Shown: positions 1 to 12,704, counted from the first letter of the stretch. The stretch: DNA of 64,000 nucleotides from Pyrocephalus nanus (GCA_038380795.1 CM076261.1:5524556-5588555), one strand, 5' to 3'. The notes: generated from the sequence alone by a model not told the origin. Translations and numbers: made by a program.

Positions 1-65
1 AAGCTGAGCATGAGCAAACCTACACCTGCAACGTCAGAAAGAAAAATCAGCGTTTTTGGGAAGAG
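1..65 (+). CDS. NDC80: NDC80 visible exon 1 (partial, N-terminal tail)
   Basis: Reads [20 protein letters not shown] then KR, matching the basic unstructured tail that contacts microtubules. Arg/Lys-X-Ser sites such as RKIS fit the Aurora B consensus (family knowledge). The exon is open at the window edge and ends two bases into an Arg codon before the donor gtattt. Confidence 0.93.
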
Positions 66-3000
66 GTATTTATAACTTCTATTCTCTGCTCTGTAAATTA
101 ATACAACAATGGTCCCACATAATTTTGTCATTTTTTTCTCCTAACAGATTTTTCATTATAGGGAATAATTACCTGAGCCATCAGACCTTCAGGTCTGCCT
201 TACTTCACTCTTTGGTCACTAAGAAATAATTCTGTGGAGTAAGAATTGCTTTGGGAACTGTTTTTTCTTGCGAATGATATGCACTACAGACCTTATGAGC
301 ACCTCAATACATTGTCCTGTTCAAGGAAGAATGACACTGCCTTGGTTTCTTCTCTCTAAGATACAAACCTTCTAAAATTCTGGTTTTTTCTGCTTAGTTT
401 ACAATTTTCTGTGTTTGGATGTCTTGCAGATATCTTTCATAGGACCCCACTGTTGCAGGAGTCTATTCCTTTTAAATATTTCTTTAATATTTTAGTATTT
501 TCAGCCACCTACGTCATTTTATCTTCATCTTTGGAGTATTTTTTTCTCCATAAAAATTTCTTTCTTTCAATAAAATGAAGAAGATATTCATCTAGGATGC
601 AGTAATCCCTTTGTTGTGCATGTGCACTGTGGTTTCCAAGTTGATGATTTTACTCCAATCATCTTAAATACAGAGAATTTCACGTATCACTTTGCATAAA
701 AAAGGCAAAGGAAACATAAAAATAGCAATTTTAGTGAGTCAAACATTAAGAGAGGTGTTTTTTATAAGATGTATTGTCACAAGACCTGTATTTACTGTTT
801 GTCCTTAGAGCTAGCGCGACTGGAGGGTCACGCAGCAGTCAATACGGTGTGTTTGGTACAGAAAAGATAAAGGATCCCAGGCCACTCCAAGAAAAGGCGT
901 TCATCCAACAATGTATCAAGCAGCTTTGTGAGGTAATATATTAACTCATCCTGAATGTTTAGTCATAGACTATGCTAATAAAAGTACTTATTTCCTTGGT
1001 TTCAACTTCAGGTTCTATTTAGTGACTAATATGCCATGTTTCTTTTTTGTAGTTCCTCGTTGAGAATGCTTATGCCCATAATGTTTCCATGAAATCGCTA
1101 CAGTCTCCATCAGTTAAGGACTTTTTAAAAATCTTCACTTTTATCTATGGGTTTCTCTGCCCTTCTTATGAACTGCCTGACTCAAAATTTGAAGAGGAGA
1201 TTCCCAAAATTTTTAAGGAGCTTGGGTAAGATGATTATTTTTTCAGTCTGCTGTGCTAAATAGATAAGGTTCTGCTTGACTGCTGGGGAGAATGGATAGG
1301 CTTCTTTATTCAGATGAGACTCTGAAAGTACAGTGTTGCGATTATTGTGCTTCACTTTAGCTCTAGGTTTACTCTCTGATTTTCAGACTCTACTATGCAT
1401 TTTATGTTTGAACTTGCAGAACTATAAGCTCTTGGAAACTTACCTTGTAATGTAAAATTTAATTGATTATTTTGATTTGTATCAAGCTTTGAAAGACAAA
1501 CACAGTTTTCTTTTACAGATTCTTCTGTTCATGCTGAATCTAAGAACTAAAAATTCCAAAATATTAGATCCAGTTAATTTAGTTTAAGATTTTTTTTTTC
1601 CTGTAATCTCTCTCATTCTGCTTTCAAAGCAGGGTGTGCAAATAATGAAAATGACTGCTGAGGTGAAAAAAAACACAAAGAAGTTGAGTGGTTTGCTTCT
1701 GAATTTGTTCAGTGTTTGGAATCATTAATGTCCTCCAATGCTTTCCAAGAAAGAAAATCCTCTTCCTGTTGATAATGGGGAATTTTCAGTCTTATTAAAA
1801 GCCACCAATGAAATGTATTTTACTTCTGTACATTTGAGTCCATGATGGTGTCAAAGCACCAAAGGACTCCTTAGATGTAGGGGTAAATCTGTTTCATTCC
1901 CTTCTTAATTAAATTAATTAAAACAAAATTTAATTAATATTAATCTGTAACATTTGAAACAGCTGACATGGCTTGAAATGTTGAAACAGATTACATTCTG
2001 CTGCACCAAGAGTGTAATCCTGGATACAAAGACTTATTCTGAGAACTCAGTGTAAATTTTGTTTTTTTGATTTCAAGGAGCATCTGGATGACACTCTTAA
2101 TCATATGGTTTAGTATTAGGCAGTCCTGTGAGGAGCAGAGAGTTGGACTTGATGATCATTATGGGTCCCTTTCAAATCAAGATATTCTATGAATCATAAA
2201 GTGAGAAACCCATGATAATTGAATAAAATAATCCTCTAAGAACTCAACTTACTTTCTTTGATGTACAGTGTAAACTACAATTGAGTTTGTTCTTCCTTCT
2301 GTGCCTTCATCTACATATAAAAATATGCTGCTTTGTTTGCAAAGCGTGCTGGTTTGTTTTCATCACTGTTTACCACAGCTATTAAAAATGTATTTTCTTT
2401 GGCCTTGTAGGTACCCCTTTCCGCTGTCAAAAAGTTCCCTGTACACAGTGGGAGCACCACACACCTGGCCTCAGATAGTGACAGCTTTGGTTTGGTTAAT
2501 TGATTGTGTCAAGGTAACATTTGTCTTCCTCAAGTGAACTATTTCCACTTTTCAGCTTGGAATGTTAATTTCAGTAGAAATCTCATAAATATTTTTTACG
2601 AGTCTCCTTATTTGACACATATGAAAAGAGAAAGGTAAGTATTCTTACCTGTCATCTTGGAGCTAACCCTTAGCCTTACTTTTTAGTAACTTTTGAAGTG
2701 AGCTTTTCATGTTATATTTTTTAAATGTATATACAGGACAAATTCATGTATAAAAAAAAGGGGGGAAATGCTGGCTTATATGCATACATAAAATGTGAGA
2801 AGTTACTGGTTATCATCACTGAAGATTCATGTTACCTTCAGTGCATATCTTGTGACGTCTGCCATCCTCTCCTAAATTTGAAGTCTAATTTTGAATTTTC
2901 AATTGTAATTATCCAAATGTCTTGTGATTGTTATACAGAGTGGAGAGTATTGTGCTTGGGCGGGGGGCTAGTTTAGTTTGGGGGAGGGGGGGTTGGTGTT

Positions 3001-6000
3001 GGTTTTTTGTGTTTTTTTTTTTTTAATAGTGGTGACTCTTGCTGCCAGCTCAGATCTGACTAAAATTTGGAATCTGTGACAGAAGTTCACCACTGCTGAA
3101 TTGGGCACATGTGAAAATCCCATTCTTTATGCTGAAAAGACACATTTGGCTTAGCAAGACAACTTGGCAGTGTTGAATGTCCAATTCCTGCCTCTTCACC
3201 TGTGCGTTTAGTCAACTAAACACAGGCTGATTACAACCTGCTTTGCTGAAATCCTAATCCAGTGTTACTCTGCTTCTTATAATGGACATGAAAACTAATG
3301 GATATCTCCACTCTTTGCATGTGCACCTGTGCCTTTCAGCTGTACACTGCCATGAGGGAAAATGCACCGTCATTTGAGGAGGGACAGAGCTGGGGAGGAG
3401 AGACGGATGATGGAATTGTACATAATAAGGTATAGTAAAAATTAAATTATAATCAGAATTGTTCAGATTAATTTTGCCATATGCTGTAATAACACAATTT
3501 AAATGAGACACAACAATTTAAACTGTATTTGTAGATTCTGTTCCATTTTATATTTACAGGGTTATCTAGGAAGTATTGTAGCCTTGCATGAAAGGCCTGA
3601 TCAACTAGTTTCCCAAGCAGGCATCATGGACAGTCTGTTGGTGAAGACTGGGTATTAAACTGAGATGCCTTATTCTCCAAGTAGCTACTCTTTCATTTCT
3701 CCTCTGTGGAGAAAGGGAATTATTATGCTGTTTGTTTATTGTTTTAGTAAGGTTTCTGGTACACTTTTGCTTTAGCACTCGAGTCTCTTGAGATTAACAG
3801 CAGTACAGCGTAAAGATAGTGACTTAATTATAAATGTAGTGGCTTCTGCCAATATCTACTTAGTTTACTATATTAAATTTGGTTGTAAAGTTTAATTTCT
3901 GAGCAACAAAATAGGGTGGTAATGTAATTCAGGTGCTTAAAAATGCAACAGCTTGCTTTCTTTCTAATTTATCATAGATTATTAGAACTACTCAGACTTA
4001 ATGGTAACTCACAGCAGGTGTTTGGAAGAGGTTGCATAATGTGCTAAAACATTTAATTAGAAAATTGCAAAAATCAAGTTAAATCATAATTTTGGACTAA
4101 GGTTACAAAGCTGACAGCTGACGAGTAAAAATGCTTTTAAACTAAATGTGCACTTCTACAAGCGATATATATAGATATATGTTGATACAAAATTTACACT
4201 AATGATGTAACTGCTTCTGAAAGATTGGTAATTTGACGTCTCAAGGGAATTCTTTCTGGGTAAACTTTCTTTATTTCCAGATCAGCTCTCTGACATCTGC
4301 ACATTTGAATTTCAATGGTTGTATTTACTGAAGAGGTCTGTTAAACAGACCTACAGTTTCCATAAACTAGCCTGAGAGATTCATATGCTTTAAGATAAAA
4401 CAATTTTAAATATTGTATCTACTATCCTTGTTAAATATCTCAGAAAAATATAGCAAGTATTTCCAGACCTTTCTTAATGTGCATTATAGATGCCTTCTCC
4501 TGCCTGAATATAATCTGTTGGCATTCTGTATTTAAAGGTAGGCAAAAAATTGAATTTTACAGAAGAACAATAGAAACAGTGAAATATCTTTTTTTATCTG
4601 TTTAATTCCATTGATTGAGTGGATCTAGACAATCTAGATATCTTACAGCCATTTGAATTGTTGAGATGAAAGGGTTTAAATTTTTTTCAGCTTTTCATGG
4701 ACTATGCTGTGAAGTGCTATGAGCTTTTCATGAAAGGGAGAGATACTTTTGAAGAACTGGATGCAGAAGTGCAGTCAAAATTAAGTGAGTTTTCAAGTTT
4801 TACTTATGTAATCATCTTCCTGGTTTCTTTTCTCCTAGCATCAATTTACTCTGTTTACAAGTGAAAGTGATCTAAGGGAACTTGAAATTCCCAAGCACTG
4901 CTCAATTACCTCAACTTAATTCTCTTTTTTTTTTTTTAAATATATGTTGCTGCTGATACAGAGGGGTTGGTCATGATCTGTGTCAGCTGTACCTGTGTCA
5001 CCCTGTTGTTTTTAATGGCTTTGTGACAGGAAACCAGTATACAGTTCTTCAGGTGCAAATTCTATGCAGATGACTCTTGTTTCTGTCTGACAAAGGTTAA
5101 CATTAAAAAAAAAAAAAAAAAAGAAAAATATTTTTTGAGGATGCAATCTGATAAGTAAGAAAGCTTAGCTTTTGAAAGCTCTGAAAAGAGTCTGCAAGAG
5201 TTCCAAACTCTGTTTTCAGGGTTCCTGTAAGTGATTCAGCATGCACATGTGTTTGTCTTCAGGGAGGTAGGAAATTGACTCATTCATTTCACCATCTACA
5301 GAAAAACAAACAGAATTTGAGAACCAGGAAGAAAAATATTTCTTATTTTCTGTGCCCCCCTATGAAAAGTCAGACTAAGGACACTTTGGTTGCAAACTGG
5401 AGACATCAGCTGGAGAGGAAACAAGCTACCAGGCTGTTGTTGGATATTAGCAGGAAAAAATAATCATGCCATTGTTTGGCAAAGACTAAGGGGCAAGTAA
5501 GGGAAAAGATGTCTCAAGAGACAAGGAAGTAAGTAGATGAGAAAGAAGTATACCAGTCAGACTACCTTGAGAAGCTGGAACAGATAAAGCTTATTTAATA
5601 ACCTCTATCCTTTTAGTGGGGGCTATATGAGAGTTTGGAAACTCTTGCCTCATGAAAGTAACTTTGAGCTCTTTTGTGACACAAGGACTGAGAAACTCAT
5701 TTGTCTTTGTATGGGGATTTTTGTTCATTTCCTTTGTAATGAAAGGGGTTTTTTAGTGGGTTTGTTGGTTGGGTGTATTGGGGTTTTTTTAGTGTAAAAT
5801 GCCCAGATAATGGGCATTTACTCTGCTGAAGTTAAAGCTCAGATTAGTTGGTGATAATTCAGTAAGATTAATTTATAACTCTACTCCCTTTTCTCCTCCC
5901 CTCCAGAGGATTTATTTAATATAGATGAATACCAGATAGAAAGTTTAGCAGCTGACAACAAAAGACTTCAGGAAGAGATTGCAAGACTAGAAAAAGAAAA

Positions 6001-9000
6001 GGAAAGTGAGCCGGTTAGTAAATTGCTTCTATCTGTTTATACACTGAAGTTGAATTTTATATTATTGAACCGTTATTGTCATTATTAGATGAAGATACTT
6101 ATGATACATAACAACAAATGGAAAGTTATTTTCAGTGCTTTGAGATTTTAATTAAGCCAGGTTATTACAGACTGTATATCATTATAGTACAAGGCATTTT
6201 CTGTGGAGTCTTCAATCACTATTTGTTTGATAATGTGCAGATATTTCCAGGTAAAAAGGTCTTGTATTGACTGAAATATTAATAAGGTACTTGAACCACT
6301 TTTTTTTTCCTGAACATCAACGTTATCTTTTCCAATTGTGCAGTTATGAGGCATGGGATTCAGTGGTAACAATACATTTTAGGGAAAACATTTTGCTTGA
6401 AAATATGGATTCTGCTTTTAGTACATCATGAGTTTTTAAAAATAGGTTAGTGGCTGTGCAGCTGGCAAGTGGTAACTCCTGCCAACTGTGCAAAATGTGC
6501 TATTTGTATTTCCAGCTTTCCTTACCCTAGTTTTACCTAGTTTTTTTTGTATTATTCTACTTAAGCTGTGAATTACCTGTAGTAAGAACTTCCTCAATAC
6601 ACTGCCTGATGCAAATCAGAGACTCAAAGATGAAATGCAAGAATCTTTTCAGCCTTCTTTGTTGTTATTTTAAAGATGCCTAACTTGACTCAGCTATCAC
6701 ATGGATAAAAATTTATTAAAGTCCTTAATTTTATATTTATGCTATTGTTTTAACCAGTTACTCTATTGTCTTGTCTGGAAAGTTAAGTAATTATTTTATA
6801 TTAATCTAACAGTGGTTGTTCTTTTCACCCATTCACTAGGATCGTAGAGTAACACTACGAAATGTGAAGTCGTCTCTTCAAGCAGATGTCCAGAAATACC
6901 AGGCTTACTTGGCTAATCTGGAATCTCACATAGCCATCCTTGATCAAAAAATGGAAAGTGTTACTGATGAAGTTGAGTCAGCAAGTAAGAAGGCCTTGGT
7001 CACAATTGGGATAATGAAGCTAGAAATAGTTTTAAAATAATTGTAATTCTCAGCTTTGATACAGAGTGAGATGACGATGGTACAACTAAACTTTCCTAAT
7101 TACATTGCTAATATGGGGGGGGGGTTGGCTAATATCTGTTTTTACACTAGAGTAATGAAATATAGATATTATTTACTCATAAAATACAAATGTTAGGTTG
7201 AACTACATAGGCTGGTATTTTACACCTGTTTCACAAATGTTTTGTGAACTTAGCATTGGAAGTAGAAGCAATGAAGCAGGAGAATGCCCGGCTCCAGCAC
7301 ATCTTTGACAACCAGAAGTACTCAGTTGCAGACATTGAGAGAATAAACCATGAGAGAAATGAGTTGCAGCAAACCATTAAAAAGCTGACTAAGGAAGTGG
7401 AAGCCGAAGAACATCAGCTGTGGAATGAAGAGCTAAAATATGCTAGGAATAAAGAGGCGGTATGTGAGAACCCCACTACACTGAGAGGTGGCTATCAGTT
7501 TTCATCATGCAAGCTGAAACTTGGGACTTGAACTATTGTTAACTTCTTTTCTAAATAATCTAACAACAGCAGGGATATATCTTAGCAGGCTAAAATGCAT
7601 CATAAGAGATGCAGCTCGAATATGCACCACTGTCAGCTCTCTGCTATAGCATTACGACCTTTGATAACACAAGAAATTTCACATTAATGTTAAGATTTCG
7701 TAGGAAGGAAATAGTGCTTTGAATCAATACCTTTGCATGTGTTTAGGGCCAGATTAGTCCCTTATGTAGAAGTTCTAGTATCTTTTAAGGGCCAAATTCA
7801 GTTTCTACAAACAGAATGAAAAGATGTAGTCCTGTAAGTGATGGGATTTAAAAGCTTCTGCTTTGCCACCTGGAGAACTAGATAAAAAGGTTTCAAATAT
7901 ATTTTGCATTTCACAGGGTCAAGCACCTGGTATTAACTTAAATTCCTCATGCGCAAGTATGAAGCAAAAAAAAAACTGGAAAAAATACTTAGGTTCTTTA
8001 GTGTTTGCATATAAATAGCACTCATTAATTAGAAATTAGAGTGTTTAAAAAGCTTTGTTTAGAGGTATGCTCAAGTTAGTTTGTTACAAAGATATGTGGC
8101 TATATGGCATTTCCTGTCAAAACCAAAGAGAGAAGGCATGTCAACATGATGACTGAACATTGGTTTAGTATTATTTTTAAACATGTTTTTACTTCCCCAT
8201 CAGCTAGTCCTCAAAAAGCTGAGGCAGGAAAAAGTATGGCAGATGAAGCCATTCACTGTGAGCCATACACACTGAGAAACCTTGCTGAGCAAACTGAAAG
8301 AATAATAAAACAGCACTTAATCCAGCAAACTGCTGGACTTTCATTACATACAGATCTTGAATACTGTGGTGTAACATGGAATTGTGTCTGTATAGAGCAA
8401 CTCAGGAACCTGTTTAAAGTACTATAAGAGTACTTTTTGCAAAGTTTTCCCTTCTATCTTTTATATGATTTTTGCCCTCTTCTCCTCTGAACAGATTGAA
8501 ATACAGCTGGCAGAATATCATAAATTGGCTCGAAAGCTGAAATTAATTCCAGTAAGTGCTGAGAATTCCAAAGGCCGTGACTTTGAGATTCAGTTTAATC
8601 CTGAGGAAGGACCAAACTGCCTAGCCAAATACAGAGCCCAGATCAAGGTAAGTAGAACCAACACCAAAGGCTTTGGTTATCACTCACAAAAAGATGTGTT
8701 TGTTTGGAAATGTTGGAAAGATCTCTCACAATGAAACTTCACTGAAAAGCTTGTGTGATGAGTTGCCATAACTACACTGTAGTATATAAAGAAAATTTAG
8801 TGTTGAAGAGTACAGCAGCCTAAACAAAAACAGGAGAAAGAAAAGATGTACTGGGGTGCATCTTAGTTCAAACTAACAAGTTGCATTAGCCAGATCTTCT
8901 TGTATGCATATTACAGGCTCCCCTTATGGAGATCATAAACCAGACAGAGGAAGATATTAGGAAAGCTACTGAACGGAAAATGTCTTTGGAAGATACTTTC

Positions 9001-12000
9001 GAACAGGTGTGTTGGTTAGTGAAGATAAAGAGTAATATATAAATATATATATAAATATATATAATATATAATATATAAATATATAATATATAAATAAAAA
9101 CATAATATCTGCTGGTCCCATTTGACCCTTTGGCATGGGTGAAGTATGGTGTGGTGGGCTGTGTTTTGTTTGGGTTTGTGGGGATTGTTTGATTGGTCAT
9201 TTATTCAGTGTGGGGTTTTTTTTTGTTGTTTGGTTGGTTTTTTTGGTTGGTTGGGTGGGTTTTTTTGTTTTAGGGTTTTTTTTTGAGGGCAAGTAAAGAG
9301 AGGAGGAAGCTGTGAGAAAATTGCTTTAATTATGAGGGAACCCAAAAGTTTTTCTAAGAATTGGGATCTTTTTCCACTGATTGAAATATTGCGTATTCCC
9401 TGCATTGAAGTTTATGCAGTTTATATACATTTGACCATAAACACTGGTAATATTTGTTTTTAATAAGTTGCCCATTTCAGTCTGTTGCATGGCTTACTGT
9501 CACTGGCAAATTGTCATCAGCAAGATTTGTAGCAATATCGGGTTCAGGGTGGATTGGAAGAAGGAGAATTTCATTCTTCCTCTACCTTGGTTTTTATTGC
9601 TGAACATGATGGTATGGAATATCCTTCTGGCCAGCTGGCCTGGCTGTGTGCCTTCCCAACCTCTTGCTTGTTCCTAACCTGCTCAGTGAGGGGCCCTGAG
9701 AGGGATAGAAAGCTTTGGATGGTGTGCGAGCCTCAGTCAGAAATAGCCAAAACATTGGTGTGTTATCTATGCTGTTTTAGCCCCTTATCCAAAGCAAATC
9801 ACAATCCAGGCTGCTATGAAGAAAGTTAATGCCATCCCAGCCTGGCCTAGATTAACTTTTTTCTGGGCTATCGGGTGTTTTTTGTGATGGCATGGAATTC
9901 TTTTGAATCGGAATTCTTTTGAATTGTATTTCCTTGGTTATGTTTTCATTTTAGGTGAATGCAATGGTAGCGGATGCGAAAAGCAGTGTGAAAATGCTGA
10001 CAGAAGAAGCTGAAAAGCTGGATGATCTTTACCATCAGAAGCTTAAGGTAAAGCTTCTTACAGGTTGATGACAATTTATCCTTAATGATATCCTTAATCT
10101 TTGTATTTATATATAAGTTTTTGGTTCACATTTTTGTTTGGACCTCTGTTCTTGCCTTCTTCCATTCCTCTTTCAGGATTTTTTTATTCTTTTTGGAAGT
10201 ATTTGATTGCTACCTTAAATGAGTCTGTTTTCACCGTCTTGTAAGAGAACCTGGCATTGTACATTAGCAGATCCTGTAAGTCATGAAGTACTACTATATC
10301 CAGTAAAAAAAGCAGCAGCAATCATCTCCTCACCTCAGCTTGTCTGAGAGCATGTGCTTGAAGGAGATTTTAGGACTAACAAACAAAATCTGCCTTGCCT
10401 AATCACTTTGTATATAGTGAATACATTTACAGGTTTTAGTAAACATGGTTGATTAGTTTCCTTAAAAACTAAGGAATATATTGATTGACCAAAAGCAAAG
10501 TAAATGTTTTAATGATCTGAAACTCTTGCTTGCTTTAGCTTCCTTCCCTGGCACGGGAACAGTCCTTAATCCCTTTCCTCACTTGTGGTTTAGCAACAAA
10601 ACATAGCCCTGTTTAACAACTAAGTGGCTGCTTCGATACCTCCCAACTTCTCTGACAGCATGGCTTTGGTGGGGCTGTGGCGCTCCATGAACTAAGTGTT
10701 TAGCATATATGCACTTGTAAATCCAAACTCCTGTGATGTAGCTGTGAAACAGAGCTATTTTACTGCCAATAACTGCTGAGGTGGCTAAAGACAAATAATT
10801 TAGCTTACTGTTTTCAAAAACTCCTGAAACTTAGCTTTTGATCTATGCGGTTGCATAAACTTTTCTCTAAAGGTAAACTCATAAAATACACAGTCACAAC
10901 TGGATGTTTTTAATAAGACATAGTCATGTGATTTTTAAAATGCTGTCCATAAGACTTAAGTATTAAAATTATTTTGAGGAATCATGTTTCAGAGTCTACC
11001 AGAACTGCACCTTGAGTTGATGGCAGAATTTTGAACAGTTTTGTGGATTTAATTGTATTAAATATAGTGTCAACACTGTCATTCTCCTTGAAGAGATGAT
11101 TACTTGGAATTTTTTACTCAAATGTGATTTTATTTTTTTAACCTGGAAACAGTTGTTCATGATGTGCCATTTCTAAGCTATTTAGAGTATGTAAATAACA
11201 CTTTTTGAGATTAACTTTGAAGGGGAGATTGCTGAACACAGACCTTTAAATATGGTTAAAGGGATAAAGAGAAGGTTAGGCTGATACTGAGAGGAAGATG
11301 ATACAGAAAATACCTGAAATTTTATGTTTGGGAGGGATGTCCTTGGGGTTTTCTTTAGTTGTGAGCTTGGAGTTACTTTTGTGAATTCTGAATTCAAGCA
11401 TCAGGATGTAATCAGGTAATATAAAGGAGGAAATAAATCCTAATCCCAAGTTATGCAATTTTTTTCTCTTCTTTCCTTATTACAGGAAGTAGAAGAGGAA
11501 GAGCAAAAATGTGCAAATGAACTCGAATTGTTAAAGAAGCATAAACAATTACTTGAGAGTGGTGTCAATGAAGGTCTCAGTGAAGCCACAAATGAATTGC
11601 ATGATCTCCAGAGACAGTAAGATCCACACCTTCTAAGTTTCCCTAGTTTATTTTGTTTTTTACTGATAAAGATATTTTCTTGAATCCTAACATAAAATTG
11701 TTTCAGCTTTTATCCATCTCAGTCTACATTAATTTCACAAGTTAGCAACTCAAAGATGTTTCTCCTCAACAGTATTTTGCTAGAATATTTTTCTGCTCTA
11801 TCAGAACTCCTGTTTTCCATGTAATTTTTTCCGTATATATGATTATAATAAGAAAATTAGTTTGTTTCCTAAGTTATGTGACAACTAGATTTTATACCTT
11901 AAAGTTTGAAAAGACTATTCTGACTCTAAGGTACAATGTTTCTTACTAGTTAGCACAATACAGTCTGTTCTTCTAAGCTGAGTATTTACATACAAGTCTA

Positions 12001-12704
12001 ACTTGGTTCAATTTAATACTAATAGAAAAAACTATGGGTAAACATGACAATAAATCAGATTTGATGATCATTTTGTAGTTATGGACATGACTTTCTGAGT
12101 ATCTTTATTTTTAGATATCAAATTGTTGTGCAAACAACAACAGAGGAGAGCAGAAAAGCTGGTGACAACTTGAGTCGTCTTTTAGAAGTAATTGGTACTC
12201 ATGTAGTATCTGTAGCGGTAAGTAAATCTGTAAATTTGATATTCAGAATCAAACCTCTCTAGAGACATATGCAAATGCAGTTAAACACATGGAAGTTGGA
12301 ACTTACTGTTTCCTACAAGGTATTAGTTATTTAGCTGCTGCACTGAGTCTGTAGATTCTAGTTAAATTTTTGACAAAGCCTTTGATATAAATAATCAGAA
12401 TTGATCATTAAATTTCAGCAGTTACATCCTGTCAGGTTTAACCTGCTTCTGATAGATGTCTTTCAGAAAAGTGTTTAACTGAAATCACCTAACCTGTGCA
12501 ATAACTGCTTAAAATGCTTTAGCAGAATCAGAGACTGTGGACTATGATAGACCTAATAAACTCTCTGTAACTCTTTTTCAGAAATACCTTGATGAACAGA
12601 ATATGAAAATTGAGAAAGATTATGAAGAATTCATGTCTGAAGATCTACTGTCAGATTTGAACAGAATTCTAGACAGTTATAAAAAGAAGGCTGAAAGTCT
12701 GTAA
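1..12704 (+). CDS. NDC80: NDC80 (HEC1) kinetochore complex component, 3' part of the gene, 15 visible coding exons
   Basis: NDC80 is the microtubule-binding subunit of the outer-kinetochore Ndc80 complex (with NUF2, SPC24 and SPC25) and makes end-on spindle attachments. Exons at 1-65, 809-932, 1053-1225, 2411-2513, 3340-3429, 4691-4784, 5907-6013, 6840-6984, 7254-7459, 8495-8647, 8917-9006, 9955-10047, 11486-11616, 12115-12217 and 12582-12704 join in one frame (1,800 nt, 599 codons plus TAA). All visible introns are GT-AG. In order the protein has a basic N-terminal tail, a calponin-homology domain (exons 2-5), a long coiled coil, the loop region (exons 10-11) and a C-terminal coiled coil that pairs with NUF2 and reaches SPC24/25. 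Human NDC80 is 642 residues, so roughly the first 40 codons and the promoter are missing to the left. No frameshift or internal stop was seen. The introns carry one CR1 3' end and one antisense LTR but otherwise nothing recognised. Confidence 0.97.
809..932 (+). CDS. NDC80: NDC80 visible exon 2 (tail to start of CH domain)
   Basis: Contains [15 protein letters not shown], the start of the calponin-homology domain. The acceptor is gtccttag. A second AG directly follows, but only the first keeps frame with the upstream exon. The donor is gtaata after a complete Glu codon. Confidence 0.95.
1053..1225 (+). CDS. NDC80: NDC80 visible exon 3 (CH domain)
   Basis: Encodes [16 protein letters not shown] and the following [19 protein letters not shown], the core helices of the microtubule-binding CH domain. 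It ends two bases into a Gly codon. Confidence 0.96.
2071..2197 (+). mobile_element. CR1 LINE 3' end fragment in an NDC80 intron
   Basis: Short 5'-truncated CR1 tail: the stretch around GTTGGACTTGATGATCAT, then GGTCCCTTTCAAATC and a terminal ATTCTATGAATCAT, is a decayed version of the CR1 3' end. It is non-coding. Confidence 0.8.
2411..2513 (+). CDS. NDC80: NDC80 visible exon 4 (CH domain)
   Basis: Encodes [18 protein letters not shown] followed by LIDCVK, a highly conserved stretch of the CH domain. Its first base completes the Gly codon from the previous exon. Confidence 0.96.
3340..3429 (+). CDS. NDC80: NDC80 visible exon 5
   Basis: Encodes [18 protein letters not shown] then an acidic stretch ending GIVHNK, at the C-terminal side of the CH domain. 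It is 30 codons long with clean phase 0 at both ends. Confidence 0.94.
4691..4784 (+). CDS. NDC80: NDC80 visible exon 6
   Basis: Encodes [16 protein letters not shown] and the following [14 protein letters not shown], leading from the globular head into the coiled coil. It ends one base into a Lys codon. Confidence 0.95.
5105..5122 (+). repeat. Poly(A) tract
   Basis: Uninterrupted run of 18 A in an NDC80 intron. No retrogene is recognisable upstream of it. Confidence 0.9.
5907..6013 (+). CDS. NDC80: NDC80 visible exon 7 (coiled coil start)
   Basis: Encodes [20 protein letters not shown] and a Glu/Lys-rich heptad-like run. The donor gttagt is slightly off consensus but keeps the frame. Confidence 0.94.
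6840..6984 (+). CDS. NDC80: NDC80 visible exon 8 (coiled coil)
   Basis: Encodes [17 protein letters not shown] and a further coiled-coil stretch ending in VESA plus one base. Confidence 0.95.
7254..7459 (+). CDS. NDC80: NDC80 visible exon 9 (coiled coil)
   Basis: Encodes [19 protein letters not shown] and ends LKYARNKEA. It is the longest visible NDC80 exon. The reading frame stays open past the donor gtatgt for 24 more codons, but the next exon continues the family sequence. Confidence 0.96.
8495..8647 (+). CDS. NDC80: NDC80 visible exon 10 (loop region)
   Basis: Encodes [15 protein letters not shown] then a non-coiled segment ending [10 protein letters not shown]. This is the conserved loop that interrupts the coiled coil and recruits accessory factors (family knowledge). 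Confidence 0.96.
8917..9006 (+). CDS. NDC80: NDC80 visible exon 11
   Basis: Encodes [18 protein letters not shown] and ends LEDTFEQ. It is 30 codons, phase 0 at both ends, where the second coiled coil resumes. Confidence 0.93.
9032..9100. repeat. AT microsatellite
   Basis: Imperfect TA/ATA tract just after the NDC80 visible exon 11 donor. Confidence 0.9.
9128..9292. repeat. G/T-rich low-complexity tract
   Basis: Alternating TTTGG, GGTT and T-run motifs on the + strand with almost no C. Minus-strand open frames here are low-complexity shadows. Confidence 0.8.
9530..9850 (-). mobile_element. Degraded solo LTR of an avian endogenous retrovirus, antisense in an NDC80 intron
   Basis: Read on the minus strand it begins near CTGGGATGGCATTAACTTTC and passes through AACACACCAATGTTTTGG. 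It then has a GCCAGCTGGCC patch and a TATTCCATACCATCATG stretch. This is the arrangement of a common bird LTR family. A minus-strand AATAAA is at 9593-9598. No gag/pol/env sequence is attached, so it is a solo LTR or an LTR fragment. Boundaries are approximate and no target-site duplication was found. Confidence 0.65.
9955..10047 (+). CDS. NDC80: NDC80 visible exon 12 (coiled coil)
   Basis: Encodes [20 protein letters not shown] and ends [10 protein letters not shown]. It is 31 codons, phase 0 at both ends. Confidence 0.94.
11486..11616 (+). CDS. NDC80: NDC80 visible exon 13 (coiled coil)
   Basis: Encodes [20 protein letters not shown] and ends ELHDLQR plus two bases of a Gln codon. A Glu-rich heptad pattern is visible. 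Confidence 0.94.
12115..12217 (+). CDS. NDC80: NDC80 visible exon 14
   Basis: Encodes [16 protein letters not shown] and ends GTHVVSVA. Its first base completes the Gln codon of the previous exon. Confidence 0.95.
12582..12704 (+). CDS. NDC80: NDC80 last coding exon with TAA stop
   Basis: Encodes [20 protein letters not shown] and ends KKKAESL followed by TAA. The C-terminal segment contacts SPC24/SPC25 (family knowledge). Confidence 0.95.
   Translation, partial: KYLDEQNMKIEKDYEEFMSEDLLSDLNRILDSYKKKAESL

Noticed and set aside
7460..7531. Open extension of the NDC80 frame past visible exon 9
   Set aside because: The next exon continues the NDC80 family sequence after the gtatgt donor, so the extension is intronic.
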